64,000 nucleotides of DNA from assembly GCA_038049695.1 (NCBI GenBank), contig CP142452.1:95549501-95613500 (forward strand). The letters run 5' to 3'. The notes below the pieces were generated by a model. That model saw only the letters and a list, made by a program, of their open reading frames with translations, was not told the origin of the DNA and searched no databases. This stretch comes from Cinnamomum chago. Lineage: Eukaryota; Streptophyta; Magnoliopsida; Laurales; Lauraceae. Positions 21,717 to 33,723 of the stretch are shown piece by piece (the stretch's first letter is position 1; every line of letters starts with the position of its first letter). The translations under genes and the position numbers were made by a program.

Positions 21717-22063
21717 TGATGACATAGAGTTGTTCCTTCTTCCCTTAAAACCCTAGCGATCCTCATCCAATTCTTCTTCTCCCTCTCTTTTTCTATTCAT
21801 ACAACAACGATCAGCAGTCGCACGAATCGCTGCATCTCTCTCATGCTTCCTCTTCGCATTTGAATCGAGTCGAACCATTTTTTCCCTAATCTCTCTTTCC
21901 ATTTTCCCACACATCTTCATCAACACTTGCAGAAGAGATAGATCTCTTCGATTTTCCTGGGGTTTTCTGTGATTCTTCCTCGTGTTCGCGTGACCTTTTG
22001 AAAGCGATTGATTTCTAGGGATTTGTTGGATCGATCAACACTGGCGGATTTCAAGGTCCGGTG

Positions 22064-22195
22064 ATGGCGGATCCGCCTGGTTTCCGCATTGGTTTTGGAT
22101 TCAATAGCAACGTTGGATCGAAAGGTGTTGGATTTTCTTTAGGGTTAGGGTTGGGGCTAGGGCGTGAGGAGATTGGTGCCGAATCGCTGGGCTGA
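22064..22195 (+). CDS. Upstream ORF (43 aa) in the CCR4 leader
   Basis: ATG GCG GAT ... GGC TGA encodes a 43-residue Gly-rich peptide (MADPPGFRIGFGFNSNVGSK at its start, then GVGFSLGLGLGLG). The stop lies five bases before the CCR4 ATG, in a different frame. A second tiny ORF (ATG at 21843, six codons) is further upstream. If the transcript starts near the TATA box, ribosomes meet both before CCR4, so they could lower or condition translation. Whether the peptide is conserved is not visible here, and the TTAGGGTTAGGG stretch inside it may simply be a leader motif. Confidence 0.45.
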   Translation: MADPPGFRIGFGFNSNVGSKGVGFSLGLGLGLGREEIGAESLG

Positions 22196-22200
22196 GAAGC

Positions 22201-25200
22201 ATGCTGAGCGTGCTGCGGGTGCACCTCCCGTCTGACATTCCCATCGTTGGCTGCGAGCTAACGCCGTACGTGTTGTTGCAGCGCCCTGATACCTCCCTCA
22301 CTACCGACGATGTGCCCGAATTGGCCCCCATCGATGGATTCTTCTTGAGATACAAATGGTAAGTTCTTCGCCTCTTTTTCTTTCTTCCTTCCATTTCTTC
22401 ATCTTCTGGTTGCAATTTGAATTTTGTTATTGCGTTTCTTAATAATCTGTTTAGGTGGCTTTGGAGAATTTGAGAACTTGGAATCATGTTGTTGTCTAGT
22501 CAATATTTTTACTTATAAGCAGCTCACCTTCTTTCTTTCATTCTAATTGTTAGAATTGTCTTTACGAACTTTTCAGTGCGCTGTGCTTTCTTAATAGCCA
22601 CATGACGTGCATTTGGTAGTAAATTTTGCGGTAGAACTGATTGAATGATTTCATACAGCTTTAAGACCTGGAACAGTAGGAAGAACTTCGAATTGTTGAC
22701 TTGGAAACTCAAGTGTGGATGATGTCTGAAGATAAAAGAGGTTCCCCATTCCCCAAGATATGAACTCTAGACCCCGGCAGGCATTTGGAATCTAGAGTGG
22801 ACATATTAGTTAGAACGTACTTAAAAGCTAGGGCAATCATTTCAGTTTAGTTACCACCTCAACTTGGGTGCACTGTATATTATCTGATCTAGTTATCAGC
22901 TGTAAGCTTCTAACCAATCCTTGCTGTATCAGGTGGATTTTGGGTTTGATTTTTGAAGGATCGATCTTATTGGATCCCTGCGCCATGTAACATCTGTTCT
23001 ACATCTGTTCTAAGGGAGAATAAGTTTGCAGTTGCTACATAATGAGATGAAGTTTCTTGGCATTGTAGGAAGTCATTAGTTTATATGCATGGCTTAATGA
23101 TAATTCAGGCTATTTTACTGTCTTATATGCGAACCAATTTATGAAAGCAGGTCTTACTTGAAGAGCATAATGGTTAAATGTTTGGTTGTGGATGTTGCAC
23201 GCAATTTAAAACTTTAAGCTGTTCTTTTTAGTAGGAAAAGGCGTTCATTGAAAAGTTATGGTTTATATATGTGTTGCTGTATTTGTAAACAAAACAACGT
23301 CTTTTGGTTTCCTTTTGGAGATGTCCTTGCAGGTATACATGAGCATCTAAGCCACGTGTGCTTTGGCTTGCTGTTATATTTTTTGATGTCACTCCATATA
23401 ACTGTGCGGGTCTAGCTGCTGTCTAACAGAAATATTATTATTTTTTTCTTCAAAATAGCACTCAGCAATAGCTCAACATTAACTAGCATGTCTCCACTTT
23501 GCGCATCCTCTAATGTTTTCAATGTCTTAGCTTTCCCTTTTGATCTATTGCTGTTCTCAAATATGATAATCAATTGTTTATGTAGTAAGTCGATTTCAAT
23601 TCTGATCGGATCGTTGCTACTCTCAGATCCACCAAAGTTGCAATTTGCATTTTATGTCTTCATTCTGCTAGTTTTCAAATCATTCGGTCAGCATCCTTTT
23701 CCGTTAAGTCTCCATTATCATTTTTTTGTCTAATTAATTAACGCCTCTAACAAATTAACACCACATTACCTGCAAAGATCGTAGGCCGAAGCACACCATC
23801 TTGGGTTTTTTAGCCATATTGTCCATAACCTTACCTGTTTGGGAATTTATTAATCAAGTTAAGGTGAAGTAAATTCTCCATTTCTTAGTTAAGAAAAGAC
23901 TAGGGGTCACATCAAAAGTATGCAAATTCAAAATTCCCTGCTTTTTTTTTTTATAAAAAAAAGTCCAAAAGAAACATCCTTTCTCCACTAAATGACCAAA
24001 AAAAAAAAATCCACTTTTTACACAAAAAGTAAAAAAAGATTCCCTATTGAGCAACTAAAGACAAAATACCATCATAACCCACTTATATTTTATTCTCTCT
24101 TATTTTGAGGCTTCACTTCACTTCATTCTACATGTAAAGTTCCGAAAGCCCGTTTGGGAATTTACTATTAAGGTGAAGGTGAAGTAAAGCCTCCATTTGC
24201 CAGACAAGAAAAGACTAGGGGGTCATATCGAAAGTACAAAATTTCAAAATTCCCTCATTTAAAAAAAAGAAGTAAAAAAGCAACCTCCTTTTTCCACTAA
24301 ATGATATAAAATTAAAAACATCCACTCTTTACACAAAATGTCAAAAAGATTCCTAATCAAGCCACTAAAGACAAAAGACCATCATAACCCCCTTATATTT
24401 TATTCTCTCTTGATTTGATGCTTCACCTTACTTCATTCTACATGTAAAGTTCCCAGATGGGCCAAAAAAATTATATATAGGTGGACCCCTAGTAGATTAT
24501 AATTGAGAACTCATGCATCTCTGGACATGCAGTTTTGCACTTGTTACTACCTATATATATGTTTTATTTTTTTAATATCTTAACATGTTCATTGTGGATG
24601 TATTTTGCCTTCAGTTTCTGCTACTGCATGCTTTTTTTTTTTAATTAATAACAAATATTTGAAAAAATTTTCATGAGTTGTTTCAGTTGTAAACTGGTTT
24701 CTATTTTGGACCTTCTGGGCATAACCCAAACTGAAAATTACTAATACATTAATTATCTTTGACAATAGGAGGGAAGATGGATGGTTCATCTGTTGAAGGC
24801 CACCGCCAATTTTTGTTCACCATGACAACCATATGGGGATAATTTTCTAATGGATAAAATTCTTTCCATATGAGAAGATTTTAGAATATTGGTTGTACAA
24901 GTTCATTCTGTTGGGTGTAATTGTTCTCAAAATAGATGCGAGGATGAGAGATTGATGAGGGGATGAAAAAAAAAGTTTTGTTATGCAGCCATGTTATTTG
25001 CAATAACTAATGTGTTTCACTAAAACTTCAGTTCTAAATCTCAAGAACCATTCATCCCCTTCATTGTCAGATTTGTTCTTTGAGATTTATTTCCATTTAT
25101 ATATATTGACAAAAATGATCTTCTGTGTGACACTTCTATCATTCTATGAGTACCACTTATGCAACACTTACTGTGGGCCTTGACTAATGAAGGGGATGAG

Positions 25201-28200
25201 AAGATGGGAAGTTCCTTGCATAGATAAAAGGGATATGTAAAAATAAATAAATAGCCTGATCAAATTCTATTGGTGTGGGTCAGGCCACAAGATCAATGAT
25301 GCAAACTGCAAAGTAATTGAAAGTTGGGTGTCTAAATCCAGCTGTGAATACAAGTTAGTTGAGTGTAGAATTGGGCGTCAATCTTCTTATTCTTCAGGGG
25401 GGATGGGATGAGATGTTGTGAGTTTGAGGGGTTTGCATATGGGGGCCTTGATGGCTCCACAAGAATTTAGCTCATTTACTTTATACGAGCAATGTCTCTT
25501 ATGTAAATTTTTGTGTGTGTGGAAGTGTCCGAGCACTTCTGATATGTACATGCACATACAAACATATATACATACATGCATAAGGTAGTTAGTGGTGGCA
25601 ATGGGTTGGATTATATTTTGTCGACTTTTTAAAGGCTCAAGCCAAACCTCACCTGCTGTTTGTTGATTGGGTTGGAAATTTCAATTGGAATCCTAAGTTT
25701 ATGGGCCAGGTTGGTGTGTTGAAGTATAATTAATTGGATTAGATTGAGTTTGAGTTAAGTAATGCTAACCCTAACCCTCGTTAGATCGGGTTTTGGTAAT
25801 GTCAGGGATTGCCACCCATATATGGTCTATTGAGCAGCAGTTATGTGGTTGACACTTGCATGATAGCTTTGGGAGCCCCACGGTTGATTAGTTAAGGTGG
25901 GATAAGTAAAGGTATATGCACAGGTTGATGGTGCATCAAATAGTTTTCAAATTAGGGCACTGAATCAACGGTGGGAAAGCCATGAAACAGTTCAAAATGA
26001 AATAAAATGGTGGATCCTGTTTGGATGAGTGCCAAATTCTTTCTGATTGTGAAGATCCTGCACTAAATAAAGAAGGATCACAGTTTCGCAACTCAAGAAT
26101 ATGGTTTGATTGTTTATCCAAAAAACTAACCTTTCCAAAAGATCAATGGACCAGATTAAAACTTGTTCCCAGAAACTGACGAACTGGAGTGGAATAGAGA
26201 TCCTTCCTATGATTGCTGAAAACCCAAATAAAAAATCCTTGATAAACTCCGACAATAGCCTTCTGTCTCGTCACTGATCTTCCGATCCTCAATGATTGGG
26301 TATCATAAGTGGATCCCATATGTGCTACAGCCCTATTTTGATATCTCTTATTGGATCACACATGCGCATGCACGTCTGTGTTTGTTTTTGTATTTTCTTG
26401 GTTCTTTTCCATTCCTTCTATATAATGCTAAGAGAGTTATTTAGTATCTCAGACTTAATATTTATTTTATTTTTTCAGGCATTTTACATGGATCCTATTA
26501 TTTTATTTGTTTTGCAGGTATCGCATTCAAAGTGACAGAAAAGTTACTGTTTGCAGTGTGCACCCATCTGAACAGGCAACCCTGCAGTGCTTAGGCTGTG
26601 TGAAGGGAAAAATACCTGTAGCTAAAAGTTACCACTGCTCTCCTAAATGCTTTATAGATGCTTGGCAGCACCATCGTGCTTTACATGATCGTGCAATTAG
26701 TGCGGTGAATGAAAATGGTACTGAGGAGGAAGAGTTATTTGGACGTTTTGGTAGTTCTAGTTCTGCAGGACTGTCTGGTTCAACATCAAACATAGGGCAA
26801 AGCCCGAGCTTGAATAATGGTTCTACACCTTTATATCCTGCTGTTATTGCAGAAAGGAGTGGTGGTGAAACATGGTTTGAAGTTGGACGCTCTAAAACAT
26901 ATACACCGACTGCTGATGATATTGGTCATGTTTTGAAGTTTGAATGTGTGGCAGTAGATTCTGAGACAAGAATACCTGTGGGGCCGGTTAACACCCTTAT
27001 GACCTCACGTGTCATACCAGCTCCGTCCCCCATTCCTCGACGCTTGATTTCTGTGAATGGAGTTGATGTGATAGGGCATTTGCATTCAGATGGTCGTACT
27101 CTATCTTCAGGAATCTTTACTGTACTCTCATACAACATTCTTGCAGATGTGTATGCTACAAGTGAATCATACAGCTATTGCCCATCTTGGGCTCTTTCGT
27201 GGCCTTACCGCAGACAGAATTTGTTACGCGAAATTGTTGGGTATCATGCGGATATTGTGTGTCTTCAGGAGGTACACAATTGTGTTAAGCCGCTTGTCAA
27301 ATTATTTCTGTAGAAAGAGAAGGAAGAAATTGTTTTTAGATCCTTTTTTTCTGTTTATACTCTAACATTTTTTCTAGTTGGCTGCAAGAAGATGTACTTG
27401 AATATGTACAGCTCCTTCCGTCTGGCTAATTTTAAAGCCACTGACAGCAGCTGTGGTACTCAAAAGTATTTATTCTTATATCTTTTTGAGTTATGGACAT
27501 CCTTTATTTCTTAAGTTCCAAGGGGCTACTTGTTTGCATTGTAAAATTATGTACACAAATTATTTTAGACAGACTGTCAATTTGCACGGTTGAAAACAGA
27601 TTAGACAAGTGCCTGCGGCACAGTATAAGGTGCTCTCTATTGCTACAGTGAGGTTGTAGGGTTGATTAATGTTGCAAATATTGATTTTCATTGAAATTGT
27701 TGTAAAGTTTTCGATGAAAATCATTGAAAAGATTTCTTGAAACATATTCAAACCATTTTCAATGCATCTTATTTGAAAATCTCAATGGTGGTTTCCTAAA
27801 TTTGAAAATTAGAACTGCTGCACGGACTGGTGGGGTGTTTTACAACCTTTTGCATTTCTTCTCATTCTTCCTGTTTCTTCTTTCCTATCAACTCTTTTTT
27901 TTCTTCTCTCCGTGTCTTCTCTATCTTTAACCAAAGAACCTCTCATTTTATATGGCAATTGGAATATGGTAAAATCTTTGAAATATGTTATGATTTTTTT
28001 TTCTACTTATTTTTACATGATGGTAATTCCCTTAAATGCTAACTATGGATTCTTATCCTTTGGTTTCATTATGATGTAATTTATAGAGCTTGTCTCAGGA
28101 CAAAGTTAACCATAACTTTTTAAAACCTTTATCCAAAATTTAATAGTAAACCTAGAATTTTTGGTACCTGTAGGTGGTGTCCATGAGATCTTGTTATCGA

Positions 28201-31200
28201 ACAGAAAGCTTAATTGAGCTGCCATTCATTGTTTGCCTTGTATTAAAGGATAAATTTGCAAACACCTTTGCTATATGCTGCTAACTCACATTTATGGTAT
28301 TTATGTCAGATAGTGAAATCTATAATGTTAAGTTTGTTATTTCCTTAGCTCTAAGCTGTAACATGGAAATGAACTTTAAAGCAGTAATGAGTTCCTCAAA
28401 ATTGAATGATGCCTTTTTTTCAGGTCCAAAGTGACCACTTTGAAGAGTTCTTTGCTCCTGAACTGGATAAACATGGATATCAAGCCCTCTACAAGAAAAA
28501 AACTACAGAGGTTGGTTTACAAATATGTTACTTCTCAAATGTGTGGCTGGCAAATTTTCTTGATGTTTTATATTATGTCTTTGTCTTGTGTTGTAGGTTT
28601 ATCGTGAAAATGCCTATGCAATTGATGGTTGTGCCACATTTTTCCGCAGAGATAAGTTTTCTCATGTCAAAAAATATGAGGTATGGATTTATACTGCAAG
28701 TATTCTTGTTACCTAGCTTTCAATTACGTGCTTAAGCATATTCCTCTCAATGCAGGTTGAATTCAATAAGGCTGCACAATCATTGACTGAGGCAGCGATC
28801 CCAAGTGCTCAGAAGAAAAATGCTCTAAATCGATTGGTTAAGGTGGGCATTGTGTCTGTTTTTTTATGAAGTTCTTTCCATACTCTGATAAAAGAATAGA
28901 TCTGTTCATTGTTTTGACTATTCTATCCTTGTCTATAGGATAATGTTGCGCTTATTGCAGTTTTGGAGGCAAAATTTAGTAACCAGGGGGCTGATGCTCC
29001 TGGAAAAAGACAACTTCTTTGTGTGGTAAGAAACTAGTGATACCTCTTGACTTATTTCATGTTGTGAGTGTCCATATGTGCCATGTCCCATGTTTCTGTT
29101 TGAATGATATATATTTTTCAAATTGGAACCATTTCCAGTAATCTTTGTGCAAGCATGAAAGATGTAGTATGGTGCATTCTCTGTACTGGACAATACTACA
29201 ATTTCTGTTAGGATTGATTTTGGAGTTACAGAGAAGACAAATTTTAAATGGGATTGATAGATGGGATAAGGCTTTGAAGATGATAATGATGATGATTGAT
29301 GATTAATATATGTTAGGTTGAAGGAAAATTATAATGTGCACCAAAAAGTAAAGGTTGTATTTGGCTACATGGATGTGATGGAAATGTTCCCTCTTTACAA
29401 TTTACATTACATAAAAAAATGAGTCACATTTTCAATAAAAATGTACATTGGTGAAAATGAAGTATTTCACTTGCTTCCCCAACTGGTGGCGGACCCAGGA
29501 TTTTTATTTGGGTGGGGCACACAATGGTCAATTGAAAAGGTCAAAATCAAGACCGACTAGCAATAATCTCCACTTATTGCATGATTTAAACGCATGGTTC
29601 TTTATTTTTATTTTTTGGCAAATTAAGTATAAATAACTCGTATCCTTGGGTGGGGGCGGGGGGCGACGACTTTACTAGAATGGGGCATGGGCCATAGGCC
29701 ATTTTGGATCAGACGTGTGGCAACTGCCTTAGGTTTGTATCATGTAGATCCACCCGTCTCCAATCTGCATCTAATAGTCAAAAGAAGAAAATAAAATGGG
29801 GCATGGGCATATGCCATTTTGGATCAGCCCCAGGTTTTTATCATGTAGGTCTGCCCCTGTCCCCAACAATTCTTCGGTACGGACCAATGAAGTAGAAGAA
29901 AATAGGCTTGATATGAGAAGGGTCTGTTTTCATCAGTTTGGCTTCCTTCCAAATGTTTTTATCTTTCACATCATGCGAAATATATATGAGGCAGAATTCA
30001 CTTTTAAGCTGGCCACCATTTGCAGGGACTTCCATATGGGTCTATAAAGTGCTGATGCTCCTCTGTTTCTATGCTGCAGTCATGTTTTGATCTGAATTCT
30101 GTGCTGTTTTGGTCAATGGAATCTACTAAGTATGAGCGTGTGCTTCCATATGTGCATTACTTCAGGTGTTTTAACTCTTTATTTTCTTATGGGCATGGGT
30201 ACAGGCAAATACACATGTAAACATTCAACAAGATCTCAAGGATGTTAAGCTCTGGCAGGTTCTCATCCTAGCAATTTCTGCTGTAATGAGGTTTTCATGT
30301 TTTACGTTTCTAAGCAATTAACTTTGATGCTATGATTAGGTGCATACTCTTCTTAAAGGATTGGAGAAAATAGCAGTTAGCGCGGACATTCCAATGTTGG
30401 TTTGTGGGGATTTTAGTTCAGTTCCTGGAAGGTCTGTTGCTTGTTTTTTTTTTTCCGAATGTAGAACATCTTCTATATAAGTGCAATGACTGTTGCCTGA
30501 TCATCTCAAAAGATGCATTGGACTTAATTTCAGCGCTCCTCATGCTCTTCTTGCAATGGGGAAGGTGGACCCATTACATCCAGACCTACTAGTAGACCCT
30601 CTCGGAATCTTGCGTCCTCCTAGCAAGTTAATTCATCAACTTCCATTGGTACAATCCCATTCTATTCATCTCCTTGCAAATACTGAGTAATTGGAGCTGG
30701 TTGTGATGACACATTTTGTTACAGATTAGTGCTTATTCGTCCTTTGCGAGGATGTCTGGAGCTGGAACTACTGCAGATCAACAAAGAAGAAGAATGGACC
30801 CCACAACAAATGAACCGCTGTTCACAAACTGCACTAGAGATTTCATTGGCACCCTTGATTACATTTTCTACACTGGTAAGATTTTTTTGTTGTGTGGACT
30901 CTTTTTTTTTTTTTTATAAGTTCTCTCCCTCATATGGCTCCTCTTCAATTCTTTAGAAGTAATTGGATCCTTGTTCAAGAATCTCCTCCCTTCTTCCACT
31001 CTATCCCGAAGAGTAACTAGGACCAATTCAATTACGTTCTCTTTTTCTAATTGAACACTCTTTACTTTTTGTTTTGATCGAAGGAGATTATTCTTTCCAC
31101 CAAAAATGTGGATCAAGTCAAGATCTTATAATAAGAACAAGAGATCCTTCTTGATCAATCTCTTTGCCCTGTTTGTATTCTGCCATTTATTTTTTTGATA

Positions 31201-31372
31201 TTTGTTGAAACCCTTCTTGGTTTCAGCGGATTCTTTGACAGTGGAGTCGCTATTGGAGCTTCTGGATGAGGATAGCTTACGCAAAGACACAGCTCTTCCT
31301 TCTCCCGAGTGGTCTTCTGATCACATAGCACTCTTAGCAGAATTCCGCTGCAAGCCTAGGACAGTGCGTTGA
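22201..31372 (+). CDS. CCR4: CCR4 deadenylase, catalytic subunit of CCR4-NOT (11 coding exons)
   Basis: Poly(A)-specific 3'-5' exoribonuclease that shortens mRNA tails in the cytoplasmic CCR4-NOT complex. Exons: 22201..22358, 26518..27271, 28424..28510, 28597..28680, 28756..28842, 28939..29025, 30205..30258, 30340..30431, 30534..30648, 30725..30875, 31227..31372; all introns GT-AG, frame kept, 604 aa (about the length of Arabidopsis CCR4a/b). MLSVLRVHLPSDIPIVGCEL is the conserved plant N-terminus. Residues 65-105 form the MYND-like zinc finger (Cys65, 77, 80, 93, 97; His104/105) that in plants binds CAF1, replacing the leucine-rich repeats of yeast CCR4. The endonuclease/exonuclease/phosphatase domain spans about 250-600: SYNILADVYA (Asn259), CLQE (Glu304), CGDF (Asp461) and SSDH (Asp588, His589). 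Residue 463, normally Asn in GDFN, is Ser here. Intron 1 is 4.2 kb and contains MITEs. Confidence 0.95.
23837..24462. mobile_element. Two adjacent copies of a MITE in CCR4 intron 1
   Basis: Copies of about 312 bp lie head to tail (23837-24147 and 24148-24462). Each begins GCCCGTTTGGGAATTTA-like (the first lacks its outermost bases) and ends TTCTACATGTAAAGTTCC. For copy 2 the reverse complement of the right end, GCCCATCTGGGAACTTTAC, matches the left end GCCCGTTTGGGAATTTAC, so they are terminal inverted repeats. No ORF. GCCCGTTTGG termini are usual in plant MITEs, but I could not confirm a TSD that decides the superfamily. Confidence 0.65.
25592..25818. mobile_element. Possible hAT-type MITE in CCR4 intron 1
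   Basis: Left end TGGTGGCAATGGGTT and right end GGATTGCCACCC are inverted with respect to each other (GGTGGCAATSS core), with Asn/Lys-type CCAACCC repeats between. Such GGTGGCAA termini are frequent in plant hAT MITEs. The TSD is not clear. Confidence 0.35.
29483..29858. mobile_element. hAT-like MITE in CCR4 intron 6
   Basis: Begins CTGGTGGCGGACCCAGGATT, the kind of end (GGTGGCGGANCCAGGA) seen in many plant hAT elements, and ends GGTCTGCCCCT. The flanks TTCCCCAA (29475-29482) and GTCCCCAA (29859-29866) match at 7 of 8 positions, as expected of an old 8-bp TSD. Inside, ATGGGGCATGGG...CCATTTTGGATCAG occurs twice (from 29680 and from 29796), each followed by AGGTTTNTATCATGTAG, so the interior is partly duplicated. 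Confidence 0.5.
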
Positions 31373-31381
31373 CTTTGTAGG

Positions 31382-32337
31382 GTAAGCACCTGTTTTCTTA
31401 ACATTTATTTTATTCAAGTATCCAGTTTTAACTGAGATGCTAAGCATAAATTGAGGAAAAATGGTTGGAGAAGTTAAAATATAACTATTTTTTATTGGCC
31501 ATGCTGGAATATCACTGCACTTAAATATTCCCTTTTGATGAAACCATGCTTTCAGAGCTGTTAATGGGTTGGATTGGAGCCAGAACCATTTGGGGCTTTA
31601 GTCCGGGCCTAGTAAGTTATACGGGGCCCAAATCCAAATCCCTGTCCGCGCTGTCAAAGAACACTAGATATTGTATCCTAGCCTGCGGAGGCCCAATTCC
31701 AGTTGCTAAATAGGGATGAAAATTTACTTACCCCAAAAAAGGATGAAAATCTGTCCCCAAAATGCCTTAACTATACCATTAAAAAAAAAAAAACCTAAAC
31801 TACAGGACCAGGAAAAATGGATTTGGGTTAATAAATTGAATTTGGGCTCGGGTTCAGGCTTATTGTTATTGCCTGAATAAGATTCGGATCATGGTCTGTG
31901 TGATTGGTATCTGTGGGTTTGAATACCTGAATGAAATAAAAATGTACTATATTAATGTTTCTGTTATTTGAATTTTTTAGTAGTTTAGATCTTAAATGTT
32001 CATGTAAGATAAACATTAGGATATTTATTTCTTATTTAGTGTATGCCTAAATTTACTCTTAACTGACTTCTAGATTTATGCGAATGACATATGATCCTTC
32101 CTTGAATACCTAAATTTTTTTATTTAATTTCTGAATAAAATTCAGGGTCCTGGTCTGTTAGAATGGTACCCATGGACTTGAATACCTGAATGAAATAAAA
32201 ATCTTCTACACCAATGTTTCTGTTATTTGAGTTTTCTTAGTAGTTTAGATCTTGAATGCTCTTGTAAGATAATGATATCAATTTCTTGTTTAATGTACAC
32301 CTAAATTTACAGTTGACTAGCTTCTTGATTTCTGCAG
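31382..32337 (+). other. Possible 3'-UTR intron and downstream region of CCR4
   Basis: Nine bases after the stop codon there is a good donor (TAGG|GTAAGC at 31381/31382). A plausible acceptor, TTTCTGCAG, ends at 32337. If used, CCR4 has an intron in its 3' untranslated region; otherwise this is 3' flank. The stretch contains the duplicated block described separately. Confidence 0.3.
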
Positions 32338-32348
32338 ATGACATATGA
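31873..32348 (+). repeat. Near-tandem duplication downstream of CCR4
   Basis: Two copies, 31873-32094 and 32131-32348, share CTGAATAARATTC, TTGAATACCTGAATGAAATA, TGTTTCTGTTATTTGA, TTAGTAGTTTAGATCTT, ATGTAAGATAA-like, CCTAAATTTAC and the terminal ATGACATATGA, in order and about 258 bp apart. Confidence 0.85.
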
Positions 32349-33129
32349 CTAATAATAAGAGTGTTATATGTAAGGAAACTTTGTGGTGGAACCCAGAAAT
32401 CCAAGATATTATTGCTGTAGAGAAGAAAAGGAAAAAAAAAAAAAACTATTTAAAGAATAGCAAAAAACAAGAAGCAGAGAAGACTTTAGATATGTTCGAA
32501 CTTGCAACAATAATAATAATAATATAAAAAATAAACAATGCTAATTCAATTGCTAGTATAGCCGTATGCGACAATTACGTGCAAAGTTAGGAGCCAGTAA
32601 CAAAGTCTGACGATTTGTATCCAAAAGTGGAATGCAAAGAAATGGGGAGGGGAATTTTTAACCTTAACAAAAACAGAAAAAAAGGAAATTTAGAGATATT
32701 GATCATATTATGTACATCTACGAAAAAGATGATAGGTTGAACATTAATATATGGATGACATATTTTAAGAACCTTTTCCGTATTCAAGTGAAGTAAATAA
32801 TGATGTTGATCCAGATAAAGGAGTGATCAATGAAGCCTTTTGACTTGAAGTAAAGTGCACCTTAGTCAAAATGAAAAAAAAAAAAAAAAAAAAAAACAAC
32901 CTTCAGATCTGGATGGTAGAATAATAAAATGGTTGGGTTGAGATGGGCAAATTTTGTTCATGACTATAAGAAACATTCCTTGTGATCTGAGAAAGAATAC
33001 ATTGATTCCTTTCTATAAGAATAAAGTAAATATTTAAAATTTCTACCACTTGGACAGCCAATCCATTAAACATGTTGTAGCTTTGGGAAAGAATTTAGAG
33101 AACAATGTCCATGACAAGAATCTAGTCAT
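32349..33129. other. Intergenic sequence after CCR4
   Basis: No gene was seen. AT-rich, with a 23-base-scale A-run at about 32873-32896 and a short (AAT)n tract near 32505-32525. Confidence 0.5.
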
Positions 33130-33135
33130 TATCAT

Positions 33136-33300
33136 CAAAGCCTTGTCCCAACTATGTTGGGGTCAGATATAGTAATTCTATTTCTCAATTCGGATTTATC
33201 TTGAGTCAAATCCTCAAATAAGTTGCACTTTATCATATTTATCCTTACTACTTCCATCCATGTTCTCTTTGGCCAACCCCTTTGGATTAGAAAATAAAAT
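33136..33300. mobile_element. Au-SINE/RTE-tail-like fragment
   Basis: AAGCCTTGTCCCAACTATG followed by TTGGGGTC is the signature 3' region shared by plant Au SINEs and their partner LINEs. The sequence continues with TTCCATCCATGTTCTCTTTG and GCCAACCCCTTT, also typical of that 3' region. Ends and TSD are not resolved. Confidence 0.5.
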
Positions 33301-33723
33301 AAAAAAATGAATTTGGACTTGTGCTGAAAAATCCACTATAGAAGCTAAGTTGCTTCTAGGACAACTCATATTTTTAATTATTATTTTTTTGAATGGTAAG
33401 ACTAACTCATAAAATTGTTCAGAGAGGACAACAAAGTTTGCACATGTTTCTGATGATCTAAAGAAGGTGAATGACAGGATGCGTGTCAATTAATGTGGGA
33501 GACACTGGTTATCAGGAAAAAAAAAAAAAGAAAAATCGTGGGAGACACTGAAGAAAAAAGACATCTTGAATGGGGGTTATCTTAAGGGGGCGGTTAAGAG
33601 CATAAGAAAAAAGACATGTATAAGGGGGCAGTTAAGAGCATAAGAACAGTTTTTGGGCCACACCAAATTCCTTCATTGGATTTGGTTTGCACCACGTGCC
33701 TTCTTTAAGCTCATGATTATGGA

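Noticed and set aside
22139..22161. TTAGGGTTAGGGTTGGGG, a telomere-like repeat
   Set aside because: Too short for an interstitial telomere; it is part of the CCR4 leader and the uORF.
22101..22487. 128-codon minus-strand ORF
   Set aside because: It is the antisense shadow of CCR4 exon 1 and its leader; the plus-strand frame matches CCR4 closely.
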